This document shows positions 1-12,200 of a DNA stretch of 64,000 nt, piece by piece. The DNA is taken from NCBI RefSeq assembly GCF_964355755.1, contig NC_092676.1, positions 30,391,871-30,455,870 on the forward strand, in the 5' to 3' direction. Origin of the DNA: Antedon mediterranea (Eukaryota; Echinodermata; Crinoidea; Comatulida; Antedonidae). Each line of letters opens with the position of its first letter. Position 1 is the first letter of the stretch. The notes below the pieces were generated by a model. That model searched no databases. It worked only from the letters and a program-made list of their open reading frames with translations, and was not told the origin of the DNA. The position numbers and the translations under genes are program-made.

Positions 1-200
1 TCGAGGAGTTACAGTATACAAAGAAACATGTCTGTAAAATCATCAATTTAAAGGATTTATTTATTTGTTTTTTATGTGTTTCTCCGTCTGAAAGTACTTA
101 TAAATCCTAATTTTAAAGTGTGGTATTCAGGATAAAGTTCGTCAACAAATTTGGAGTCAAAATACAAGAAAGGCAGGTGCGTAAGAAAAACATCCTCTGA
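1..200. repeat. Terminal-arm fragment of an inverted-repeat transposon (family D)
   Basis: This stretch resembles the right arm of the element near 36374-36525 and the inverse of the left arm near 34955-35045. Shared segments include GTAAAATCATCAATTTAA, GTGTGGTATTCAGGATAAAG and the GGCAGGTGC end. The copy enters from outside the window, so its length and its second arm are unknown. No coding potential was recognised. From about 200 to 505 I see only A/T-rich sequence and a few degenerate GGTCTTAG repeats at 420-490. Confidence 0.6.
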
Positions 201-504
201 ACCAACACAATGGAGTAAATATATACCAACAAACAACCCGTCAAGTTTGTTTGTTGTAAAAAAAAATATACATTTACTCAACGGGCGGAAATAATGTTAG
301 TTTATCTATGTTTTGCGGTAGTATTTAATTATATTTATGGTAATAAATGAAACCGTACTGTGTTTAAAATTATGTATGGATAAACAAGTATTGTTTTTAA
401 GCTGTAGTATATCTTAGAATTTGTAATCTTAGGTCTTGGGTCTTAGCTTTCGTGATCTTAGGTCTTAGGGGGTCTTAGCTTTCGTGCTCTTAGGTTTCGT
501 GACA

Positions 505-1292
505 CCCTATTAGTTAGGCATAAAGTAGCCTATGTTGATACCATATTAGTTAGGCATAAAGTAGCCTATGTTGATACCATATTAGTTACGCATTTTAAAG
601 TAGCCTATGTTGATACCATATTAGTTACGCATTTTATTTTGCCCAGATGTAACAGATTCTTTCCAGGCATAAAGTAGCCTATGTTGATACCATATTATGC
701 CCAGATGTAACAGATTCTTTCCAGGCATAAAGTAGCCTATGTTGATACCATATTATGCCCAGATGTAACAGATTCTTTCCAGGCATAAAGTAGCCTATGT
801 TGATACCATATTATGCCCAGATGTAACAGATTCTTTGCAGGCATAAAGTAGCCTATGTTGATACCATATTATGCCCAGATGTAACAGATTCTTTCCAGGC
901 ATAAAGTAGCCTATGTTGATACCATATTAGTTAGGCATTTTAAAGTAGCCTATGTTGATACCATATTAGTTAGGCATTTTAAAGTAGCCTATGTTGATAC
1001 CATATTAGTTAGGCATTTTAAAGTAGCCTATGTTGATACCATATTAGTTAGGCATAAAGTAGCCTATGTTGATACCATATTAGTTAGGCATTTTAAAGTA
1101 GCCTATGTTGATACCATATTAGTTAGGCATTTTAAAGTAGCCTATGTTGATACCATATTAGTTAGGCATAAAGTAGCCTATGTTGATACCATATTAGTTA
1201 GGCATTTTAAAGTAGCCTATGTTGATACCATATTAGTTAGGAATTTTAAAGTAGCCTATGTTGATACCATATTAGTTAGGCATTTTATTTGA
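505..1292. repeat. Tandem repeat array, ~37 and ~61 bp units
   Basis: Units share the core TAAAGTAGCCTATGTTGATA followed by CCATATTAG. Two unit types are interleaved: a short one joined by TTAGGCA, and a longer one carrying CCCAGATGTAACAGATTC with TTTCCAGG before the core. The longer type forms a homogeneous block at about 640-900 inside the short type. This looks like a non-coding minisatellite, probably in an upstream NT5DC1 intron. Confidence 0.9.
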
Positions 1293-1433
1293 TGTATACT
1301 GCTTTACTCATTAGTAGATCATTCATTCTTTCATACACATTTATTCAGTTATTTGACAATGAGTATTGATTCCAGTCAAAATTGGCTTTCTTGATAGAAA
1401 CACTTAATTATAATGTTCAGAAGTCTACAATGA

Positions 1434-1690
1434 TGATTTTAATAATAAAAGAGTCATGAAGGTTTGAAATGAATAATGTATAGTTGATAATATAACAGTA
1501 GAATTGTTTATACTAAGATGGATGTGGTATTCTATGTAGTGTTGAATTTTAATAATAAAAGAGTCGTGATGGTTTGAAATGAATAATGTATAGTTGAATA
1601 CAACAACAGATATGAGTCCATTGAAGCTTGTATTGTGTAATTGAAATACAATTAGCCTAGTGTTTAATAATAGAAGAGTCATGATTTAAT
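1434..1690. repeat. Three dispersed copies of a ~45 bp repeat
   Basis: The segment TTTTAATAATAAAAGAGTC, followed by a GGTTTGAAATGAATAATG stretch, occurs at about 1434 and 1547, and a shortened form occurs near 1662. Spacing is 110-115 bp. No gene is apparent. Confidence 0.6.
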
Positions 1691-1862
1691 TAAATGTTAA
1701 AAAGTTCGTGCTTTCGTTCATTATTATCTCAGGTCTAAGCTGATAAACTATCAGATGTCTTGTGTACTTCTTTATTAATTTATTCTCGCATCATTAAGTA
1801 TTCAAAACGCACTTAACGTAATTTAAATACATCCTGCACCCCTTAAATGTTCAATTTTTTGG

Positions 1863-2146
1863 CAACCAATATTTTCTGGCCGTAATCAACCTTTTCTGGT
1901 CAAGAGACAACCAATATTTTCTGGCCGTAATAACCTTTTCTGGTCAAGAGACAACCAATATTTTCTGGCCGTAATCAACCTTTTCTGGTCAAGAGACAAC
2001 CAATATTTTCTGGCCGTAATCAACCTTTTCTGGTCAAGAGACCAACCAATATTTTCTGGCCGTAATCAACCTTTTCTGGTCAAGAGACAACCAATATTTT
2101 CTGGCCGTAATCAACCTTTTCTGGTCAAGAGACCAACCAATATTTT
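1863..2146. repeat. Tandem repeat, ~45 bp unit, about 6 copies
   Basis: Each unit reads CAACCAATATTTTCTGGCCG, then TAATCAACCTTTTCTGGTCA, then AGAGA. The unit contains an internal near-repeat of TTTTCTGG. It appears non-coding. Confidence 0.9.
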
Positions 2147-2531
2147 CTTGTGATTAGATTTTATGATAATAATAATATAAAAAAAAACTTGTCTGTTCCA
2201 AATGTGACTTTTTGTTTTTGCAGTTGAATACATAATGACGTATACTTGATTTGAAACCGACTTTAGCCCATATTTATTCCCAATAGCAATTCGATGATCT
2301 ACATTTAATGATGGTGAATTAACTTATTGACATAAACTATATACTAACTTTTGATGCATCGATTTGCTGTATAAAAACAGCCTCTGGCATGGCACAGTAA
2401 ATGAATCAGTTTCTGTCGTTAGTATTATCTCTTTCAATTTTAATAACAGATATCAAACTGCATGTTCTAGATTTAAATCAGGCTATTTTTGATGATCAAT
2501 CAATTTCTTAAAATGTCATTTTCTATTTACT

Positions 2532-2716
2532 GAAACAATAATAACTCTGTACAATAGCTCTTGGAAATGATAGTATAGTAGTTAGGGTGATAAACAATAA
2601 TAACTCTGTACAATAGCTCTTGGAAATGATACTATAGGGTTAGGGTTAGGGGTTAGGGTTAATAACTCTGTACAATAGCTCTTGGAAATGATAGTATAGT
2701 AGTTAGGGTGATAAAC
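2532..2716. repeat. Three copies of a ~60 bp unit around a TTAGGG-like tract
   Basis: AATAACTCTGTACAATAGC with flanking sequence is repeated at about 2532, 2597 and 2660. The last two copies are separated by a tract of GGTTAGGG repeats at 2637-2661, which resembles interstitial telomere-like sequence. From 2717 to 3319 I see only A/T-rich sequence with no gene. Confidence 0.75.
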
Positions 2717-3319
2717 ATTAAAATGTTTGATGGTAATTTTGTACACTACCAGCTAATTCTTTTGTCACTTGGAGGTGTAAAAGTTATATTGTACAAAACA
2801 GTAATCTGTGTATTTCTTCACAGTGATGATAATTACCAAATTGTAAATCATAAATATTTGATATTTGGTTAAATTTTATATTTGAGATCACATGATACTG
2901 GCATGCAGAAACATCATAAAATATTTCCTATACGATAAGTGACATTCTTGATGTAATAAGATTTCTCATTGCAAATATTCAGTTTACATTAATTTTTACA
3001 AACAGGATATAACTTATAAATACCATAGAATTGCTTAATATCAGATTTGTTGATGTTTTTTATACCAAAAATATTTGGTGCAAACATCGAAAATACTACA
3101 TTAAATTTCTATTTTTAATTTTTAGCATATTTTATAATAGCATACTGTAGTTATTTCAGCTTAATTCTGATTAAATAAAGTTTAGCACCTTTTTACATAT
3201 TGAATTTTATATGTTTATATAATTTACTTTAAGATGACACATTGTTAATAAGGCTATCAGTATCACTACAGAATAAAAACCTAACCATGCTTAAATAATC
3301 ACATTAGTTCTTAAATCTG

Positions 3320-4222
3320 TTAGACAGTGCTTACAATTTCATGAATGCTAATATTCTCATACAATGGAACTTCTCGTATACGTCTTGGACGTTTTACCTT
3401 TGGTATCGGTCTAAGTGATGCATCATGGGAATTTTTCCATGCATAAATTATCTCAAAATCCTCTTGTTTATAAGATTTTGGTTGAATAAGTAGTTTTTCT
3501 TGTCGATTTCGCTTTGTCCAGCACCATACCCAGATGAAATTATTCACAAATAAAATTCCAAGAAAGCCAAAAGTGATGGATTCTGCTAATAATGATTTGA
3601 TAAACCATAAATCACAATCGTCACAAATTGTTTGTTGTTCATCAACTATTACAATTTTTAAATAATCAATTACAGTTGAGCAATTCTCTGTTGATAAACT
3701 GCTGCAGTTGTCCATCGTCATTGGATTGCACATTGAACTATTTTGCATTAATTGTTTTTCTTCGATGTCCTCCACCAAAATATTTGGATCACAATTCTCA
3801 AGATTTACTTCATTTTCACATTTAAATTTCCATGTACTTCCCTTTGGCTCGATGGCATAATAACAAAAGTCTGAATCCGATGCCGTTTTGATACAAGGCA
3901 TTTTTTTCAAAACAAGAATTTCCAGTTTTTGTTCATTCAATATTGTAGCATTTATTTGTCCTTGGTTAATTGATGAAGTATTTGAATTTTTTGTTGAATT
4001 CATCTTTGAAATACCTGTAGTCTTCACATCATTTTGTTTTTGCGAGTGAGGTATTGGTAGTAGTGATATCGTTGAGGTTTGTACACCTTCTGTGGATATC
4101 ATGTGTGTCTGGGCTGCAGAATGTATTGTTGTCATTTTTACCACACATTCTATCACTGGTAGTAATGCTGATATACAGATTAAAATCAAAGTAAATCTTG
4201 CTCTTACATCATGCCACCCCAT
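3320..4222 (-). CDS. Uncharacterised single-pass type I membrane protein, intronless
   Basis: A single 300-residue frame. It starts with a hydrophobic signal-like segment (about residues 9-26). A Ser/Thr/Asn-rich region with several N-x-S/T sites follows, then a cysteine-containing extracellular part (Cys near 110, 120, 135, 144, 165, 173, 181, 200 and 203). One hydrophobic segment spans about residues 207-234, followed by a basic stop-transfer stretch (KRNR) and a ~65-residue cytoplasmic tail. The tail holds a YENI site (YxN type) and ends in S-T-V, which fits a class I PDZ ligand. I do not recognise the family. The gene lies antisense upstream of the first visible NT5DC1 exon, probably inside an earlier intron, because the NT5DC1 N-terminal exons are not found in the window. 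Its architecture parallels the two intronless Ig receptors downstream. The coding call rests on length, a coherent topology and the lack of repeats. Confidence 0.65.
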   Translation of the reverse strand: MGWHDVRARFTLILICISALLPVIECVVKMTTIHSAAQTHMISTEGVQTSTISLLPIPHSQKQNDVKTTGISKMNSTKNSNTSSINQGQINATILNEQKLEILVLKKMPCIKTASDSDFCYYAIEPKGSTWKFKCENEVNLENCDPNILVEDIEEKQLMQNSSMCNPMTMDNCSSLSTENCSTVIDYLKIVIVDEQQTICDDCDLWFIKSLLAESITFGFLGILFVNNFIWVWCWTKRNRQEKLLIQPKSYKQEDFEIIYAWKNSHDASLRPIPKVKRPRRIREVPLYENISIHEIVSTV

Positions 4223-5628
4223 ACTTGATTTGTAGTATTCAATTTGTAAACAACTTATTGCACTCCTGAAAACATTCTTGTAAAAATTGACATTCTGATT
4301 GATTTGCCTTTAAAATTCACCGAGACTAAAAGTCAACAACGTACATTTCAACGAAACTGCTGACAGCCAAATTAATTTTCTATTTGAAAACTCATCACAC
4401 TAGCTTCTTTCTTGCCTATAAATGCGGACACTTAAATTCCCCGAAGACATTTTTAACCATTAACCGACCAAGCAGTTAAGATGGATGACCTCATTACATT
4501 CGTGTCCGTTTCACAATAGATTTTCATTTAAGATAACAAGTTTGATCATTTGTTGTTGTGTCTTCGTTGTGTCCTCTAGCATACGTCAACTTTTGTCATA
4601 TCCATTGATTATTGGATGAGCATTCTTGGTGTCATCATCTATCTAGTGCGATAATCATTAAATTATGTTTATCGTAAAATAGAAATGACAAAAAAATTCC
4701 TCACAAGATGTATGTTCTATTTCCAAGTCGAATTTGTTTAGGCTTGAAAGTATGACAATCTTCTTTTATATAACAAATAACATTTCATTTCTTGCTCGGG
4801 TTACAGACAAATTCTCCTGCATGTGAGATGATTTTCTATGTTGCTCTTAAATCAAAAATATTCCTGAAATGTTTAATGTTTGTTCTTTTTCAAACTTAAT
4901 GTGGTCTGGTTAACGTTAGTTTTGGAAATGAAGCCATGATCATCATCGTCGGTGAATTTCACTACTATAATATTGATGAATTCAAATTCCCTGAAGAGTT
5001 ACAAAATTAAGTTGGTGTTTTCCTCAAAGTCCTTTCTCAATAAATCTGCATAAAGTAATTATCAAATCCCCATCTGCCTCTTGGCTAATTTGCATTCGTT
5101 TTCTATGCATTATGATAGCGTTCATTTATCAGTGTAACTGTGTTCAACCAAACACGACATTTTCACAACCATGTGTGTCGCATGTACAAACACTGTAAAT
5201 TCAGCATTTTATACATGCTGACGCCGGAGCTCTATTGTGGGAAACATGATTGTTTTTCAAGATTCCTGATTTAAATGTAATGTTGATATATTTGGTTTCC
5301 CACTACTCTGACAGCTTTCTATGTGTATATATGTACATGAATAGTGAAAAGTTTAATTGATATTTCCTTTTTTTTAAATGTTTTTGTTTTTATTTATAAT
5401 ATTGATACTTTTCACTTTTTGGAGGTTAGCATTTTTTACACTGCCATCATGTAGGTCTTCAGATGTTTTTATTTCATTATTTGTTTACAAATCTAAAGCG
5501 AGATGATTTGTACTGGTGGTAACTTCAAAACGCAAACTAGCTTATTCACATGTTAATCAAGATAAAGAAATGGGTACTACAAATGTGATGGCCCCAAACT
5601 ACCCCATTAACAAGTCATTTTTAGTGTA
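4223..5628. other. Non-coding stretch, no feature recognised
   Basis: A/T-rich sequence between the membrane-protein gene and a small MITE. It would contain the promoter of the upstream minus-strand gene. I see no clear TATA box, repeat array or exon of NT5DC1. Confidence 0.5.
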
Positions 5629-5734
5629 AAGCTCTGTCTACACTATCAAAATAGTTTGACAAAGAGTGTGATATGGGCATATCACATTTTTTTGGCACAT
5701 AAAGTTTGATAGTGTAGTCGACAGAGCTTTATTA
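5629..5734. mobile_element. Short MITE with ~22 bp terminal inverted repeats
   Basis: Begins AAAGCTCTGTCTACACTATC and ends in the inverse (GATAGTGTAGTCGACAGAGC). The flanking bases read T-A on both sides, which would fit a TA target or a TIR that includes it. The centre contains GTGTGATATGGGCATATCAC, itself a partial palindrome. Related pieces occur at about 12256-12325 and 13857-13985. Confidence 0.75.
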
Positions 5735-6220
5735 CAATGTTAATTCTCAGTTTTTTTTAAAAAGTAATTCTTATTTTAATTTAAGTAATATAAGAGATAA
5801 TATAATTGTTTATCTTATATAGTGATATATGATAATTGTATTTATATGATAATATATAGTGATATATGATAATTGTAAAGCCTGTATTTCTAATCTTGCA
5901 ACATATTCACACTTGAGCAGTTTTCAATTTTGTATCACACTGAAATGTATACACACATGAATGATTCTATATTACATTAGAGAATACATGGTCACATTTT
6001 CCTATAAACCTACTTCCAAATGTCATTCAATATTTTGGATCTATTTCTGATAGTTTTACTGCGTTTCAATATTAATCTCCATCGTGTAATCGATGCTCAG
6101 TGTGTCAAATATATTTGTGTACGTCACAAGTTTCCCAATACTAACGTGTACTAGTTTTTTTTCAATATTTTATTATTTCTACCAAATACATTTCCTTTTT
6201 CTCAATATTTTTTTTCCTAG

Positions 6221-9200
6221 CCTCTGTACGATTCTTTGAAAACTATTTTGACATGCCTGGATCGCTGGTATTTGCTCGAATGGTTGATGCTGCTGATAAA
6301 AAGGTTTGAATTTTTATGGTGATTTGTTTTAGTGTTGTTTTTTACCAATGTATCTTCCCAGTATCAATATCTTTTATTTTATTCTATTTTTCCCAACAAA
6401 ATGAATATTTTATTGTTGGCTATACATGTTTTAATGATTATAATAAGCCATAGTAAGGTAACCATCAATTAACAATCCACCATATTGATCATAAGTTGAT
6501 TACACTGCTGTTGCCGAAGGCAGTATAAAACAGCAATGAAGTGTGTGTAAATTGTGTTTTTGTCATTTACCTTTCAGTACTTGCAGTCTGTTTGCAGTAG
6601 TTAATTGCTCGTATTATTGCTGGCTGATTATTCTTTATTGCTTATTATTGCTTGTTTCATATATATCAATATAGCTGTCTGTTATGAATACAAACTGTAT
6701 ACAGTACTTCTAAGCCAGCTATTTTAATGATCACCATACAACTGTATCATATCAATATTTTTTTTATTGTCTATCATAAGCCATTTCTTCTTTTCTCTTT
6801 CACTTTTTGTCCTTTATTTTGAATATACATTATCAAATGTGTAATAAAACAACACTGTATGCAATAGTAGACATTTTATTTACAGTAAATAAATGATCAA
6901 TGAAAACAATCAACTTATTTATTCTAATGTTCTTATATTTTAATGATTTTAGGCTGGAAAGCGGCTTTATGAATATAACTTCTTAAAAGAAATCTCAGCT
7001 TCATTTCTAAGGGTTTACAGATATCAAGCTTATGCTGGTTTGTTTATTTTTATCATTCTTAGAATTAGTGGTTATACAATCTTTGTACATTAAACCAGTC
7101 TTTAGTCCCTGTGCATTAAATCTATAAAAAAAAAAACCAACTAAATAATACTTTTAGAAATGTAAGTTTACTTCTAAAAACACTTGTTTTACCAAAACGT
7201 AATATACTGTATCATGTAATCACCTGTCATATTTGAAACTTATATTTTATAATAATTTATGTTTAGAGAATTCAGGAGGTTACTTTCCAAAATACAAAGA
7301 GGACCCTTTGCAGTTGATATATCCATGTAGTGACAGCGTCAAGAGCTTTTTACGACGACTTAAACAAAGTGGAAAATTTGTTTTTTTAATGACAAGTTCA
7401 AATGATGACTATGGCATTTCATTGCTTGAGCATACTCTAGGGTAAGTAATTTAAACATTGAAATTTAATTCTCAATAATTATTATACCTGGGTAACATAA
7501 ATACAATTATTTATTTATTCACAATATTTTACCAGGTTGACGCAAACAGTCTGGTCTTTTTTGGGGCCCTTGTTACATAAAAAAAATATATTATAAAAAA
7601 AAGTAACAGTAATATATGATACAAAACTTATACTACCGTAATAATGTATTACTCTTAGCAATAAAAATGACAACATATTTATAATATTTTTTTTTTTTCA
7701 GAAAGGATTGGCAAAGTTATTTTGATGTCTGTTTATTTTTAGCAAGGAAACCTGGATTCTTTACCGAACCAGACCCAACTAAGCGGCCTTTTCTGGATAT
7801 TAGTAAGTTTACAATTGATTTTAGCCAGACACAAAAGTAGCATTCTAGATAAAAAATTCTCTTAATAAATTTACCACTAAAACATTTATAACTACAAAGA
7901 ATTCAGTAACAATTGGATAGAAGCAAATTTTCAAAATCTTATAATTTTATTTTGTTGTATTTCCCTATACTCCAAATAAAAAAAAGTTTATTTGTTTCAT
8001 GTAAAGTTGATACTATTGGGGGCGCTGTGTAAAAATGGATTGAAAAATTGTTAAATATCAACTTGGCAAAATCTAAAATATTTGAGGATCACATGATGTT
8101 AATTGTCAAATCAAAGTAGACATTCATTAGCTGTTAAAAACAATTTATGGAGAATATTATATTAGAAATTATACATGAAAAATTAATACTCTTTTAACTT
8201 TAACTGTGTTTTGTTTGTGTCCACAATGTATTTATGGAGAGTAGGTCTGTGCGGATTGTGTTTGTAACTGTGTTTGTGTTTGTAACTGTGCGGATTGTGT
8301 TTGTAACTGTGCGGATTGCGTTTGTAACTGTGTTTGTGTTTGTAACTGTGATTGTGTTTGTAACTGTGTTTGTGTTTGTAACTGTGCGGATTGTGTTTGT
8401 AACTGTGTTTGTGTTTTGTCAACTGTAATTTTACTTTGCTTTAGGTTCTCTTCATTCTGAATATTCTGAACATTACAGTATTCCGTGTCATGTTGATATC
8501 TGATCGTTGAATTTTCGTCACTGGACAAATTTTCCTCATGTGTGATAGGTTGATTCCTTGATGCATGTGGTGGTATAAGGAAACGTTTGGAAAAACATAA
8601 AACCACAGCTGATATGAAGATAACGAATAAGCTACCAAGAATTATACAAGCAATAAACAATATATTAATAATATCAGATTGTTCTTCATATTTATGTAGG
8701 GCTATACTGCACATTTTTATATCCAAACCACCATCACAATTTGTCCACTGTGATTCACAAAAATAATCACCAAAATGATCCTCTTGTAATATAAAGCTAT
8801 AACTGAGTAGTAACGTACTGTTAGTGTCACTCCCAATAATATTAGTTAATGTTTTATTATTCCTTGTCCACTGAAATTGAATTGGAGGGTTACTACTGAT
8901 GCTAATGCATGTGAGGTTGACTACAATGCCTAGTGAGGGTTGTACAGGCTCCTGATGGCATTCTGGCACACCCGCAGAGAATAACACATTTAGTATCACG
9001 CCAGAAGAACTTAAAATTAAATGTTCGTTGTTATCAAACACCATACAAGTGTAATTATTTTGATGTAGATATCGACCACTTTGTATGTTTGCATAAATTT
9101 CGATTTCATTTGTGTCTGTACCCAAAGTGTATGCAGATTGTTCTTCTGTTGGTAATCTGTCTTTCAAGAGAACTCCATCTTTATAAATGGCGGTCAACTC

Positions 9201-12200
9201 CTCATTTTGATTCTTACGAAACCAGTAAACTGACTGATCATTTTCCAACTGTACAAGATCACAGTACAGGTGAAATGAAGATCTACTTCCTTCACATAAA
9301 TAACCAGTATCATCACTTACACTTTTGAAGCTTACACCACTGGCAGAATTAAGTATGCCGTAGAGCAGCAGGCAAAGCACGGTGTAAAACATGTTTTGTT
9401 AAACTGTTCCTCCATGGTTAAACGTCATGCTACAGTACAAGCTATCCTTGTCATGTGGTTGTGTTGACTTGGCTTTTGTGTTTATTTCCCTGTTCTGTGG
9501 GTTTCTATGCTTGTTTCCTTTCTATACTTATTTGAGTGACTTGACAGGTCATTGTTGTATACTTAAAGGTTCACTGATTTCAGAAGAAGAGCTGAATAGA
9601 ATACAGAAATACACAAACTATTTCATTAATGACTCACTAATAAAACTTCAGATTTGAGTTAACCAAATTGTTGATTTATTGTTTTATACTTGTGTAATGA
9701 TTATACAGATTTCCTCCTCCATGAGGATTTTGTTTATCATCAGCATGATAGCCATCATAGATAAAGTTGTCAACTGTTCCAGAGTCCTCTAATGATGGAT
9801 CAACTGACTTTGTCACTGGTTCTATGGGATCCAATTGTACTTGCTGCTGTCCTGCTGATGTACCACTGGTGGTAGTTGAGTCTCTCCTTTTGCATGTACA
9901 AACACCAATCAGAATGCATAATGCAAAGAATACAACACCTCCAATGCTTACACCAATGACAAATATTAAGTCTAAAGAAGATGGTACATTTGTAGGCTGA
10001 GCTTGTGGATTTATTGTTGAGATAGTAGTTTTCTGTTCATTATAAATGCAACTGCTGATGCCATTATTACACTTAAAAGTACTATTTAAATCGTCAGCTG
10101 TTAGTGTAAACGTGTAATTTAAGTAAGTGAAAGTAGTAGTATCTTCCTGCTCAATATCTTGAATTCTTTTGTTATTTTTTAGCCACTCTAGCTCCACACT
10201 TTCACCAAGTCCAGTAGCTTTTGAATTACCAGGTTCAGAATAGCAGGACATCGTAATCTTTGAACCAATGGAATCTGTTGAAAAGTCACTTGACTCACAG
10301 ATTGGGTAAATCAGTGATGGAGTATATTTAGCAAGTACAATAACACCAGATGATATTCGTACTACCTCACCTGTAGAATTGAGACTTACTTCACATGTGT
10401 AATTATTACCATTAAGTAAATAACCAAGATCTCGTCCAAGTACTTGTCTTATTTGAACATCATGTGCACTATGGTTGCTGTATGCTTCTTGTTCTCTTCC
10501 CAAGTTGTTCAGTATCAACATTCCATCTCTGTAAATGATTGTTCTGTCACCATTTCTTGTTTCTCTATACCATGAGATTGAATATTCTGTCATGTTTGAT
10601 ACTGAGCATTTTAGTTGGCCTGTTGCACCCTCACCCATATTTATAGAGCCTATACTTGCACTAAATCCTAGGTCATCTTCAACTGAATTAACAATAAGAA
10701 GTCTTGAGATGACAAATAACAGTGTAAAATGTCGGTCCATAATATTATGTTATCTCCTAACCTACCTACTACATATTATAATTGTTTGCATTTTTATTTA
10801 TATTCTTACCTAGTTTCCTTATTTTTATATTATTTCCTTATTGGAATACCATTAGCTTTGTTAACAACTCCAGGAATTATGTCTCATGCGTAAAATAATA
10901 ATGAATTGTACATTCAACCTTGTCGAGTCATTGTTTATTTCACACCTACAGTATTATTCAGATTTAGTAGGCGTTGCAGTAGAAAATACATTTAAAACAA
11001 CTTTTAAGAACCACTTGTTTTATAATCCATTATTTGGCAGTCATAAAGAAAATAATGATACCATGTCATGAGGTGTTGGTGATTGGGCTTCCTTGTTTTA
11101 TTCGTGTTTTCTTGTTTTTTAAAATCATTGTTTTGAATCATTGCTGTTAATTGTAAAAAAAAATGAAATTCAGTTTTAACCGGGAAGATGATTTTTTAAT
11201 AAATAAATAAATGGACGCCTTTATCCAGATCTGTTTCTGTCATTTATGGCAACCTGTAGAATATTTTCCCAAATGTTAACTCTACAAAAATACATTTACT
11301 TGTGTGCAATAGTAATATTTTCATTCAAATTTTAATTGTAACACATTTACAGAATATCATTTATATATTATTTATAAAGCATCATTGTGGAGTGTATAAT
11401 ATAATAGGTGGTTGATAACTGTTTTAATTTGTTTTTGTTTACAGAAAACAAATCTTTAATTGTAAATGAACTTAAAGTTGGACAGAGTTATTCACAAGGA
11501 AATATAGATTATTTTATGAAGTTTATAAATAAATCTACAGACAAGACAAATGCTAAGGTAATCTGTGATTGGGCACGGCATTTCCTTTCTTCCAAAGTCC
11601 TACAAATCTTATTTTACATTATATCCAAAAGGAAGTGGCCAATTGCAAGATAAGTTTATAAAATATTACATATTTTACTGTAAAACTGTTCTGCTATTGT
11701 TTCAAACGTTTAATTCTACACGGGCTAAATTTAGTTTTTGATATAGCACGAAAATAAAAATCTGAAGTGGAATATTTGCACCACAAACGTAAAGTTCAAG
11801 GTTAATGACCTATATACACAGATAAAATGTTTTGCAACACCATTTATTTTCAATACTCTATTTAAATGCCTCTCTATTCACAGAATTTATGTACAAAAGA
11901 ATAGGGATTTTACTGGGTAATTTTATGCTTTTAAAAAAATAAGGAAACTATAGATAATGATTATTGGAATGTACAGTATGATCAATAGACTTTGCTTTGT
12001 TGTTGTTGTTTCATTAAACATCTTTCTTTACAGGTAATGTATATTGGTGATAGTTTACGGTCGGACATATTTCCACCATCACAATATGCAAACTGGACGA
12101 CAGTAGCTATCTTGGAGGAAATGAAACATGAAGGAATTATGGGATATGAAGATGATGACGAGCCTAGCTCAAAGAAGTGCAAAATGTCTGTAAGTGACTG

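Noticed and set aside
505-1292. TTCTTTCCAG in the array units as splice acceptors of NT5DC1
   Set aside because: The motif is acceptor-like, but the following sequence (GCATAAAGTAGCC) has an early in-frame stop in most frames and no NT5DC1 similarity; no neighbouring exon was found.
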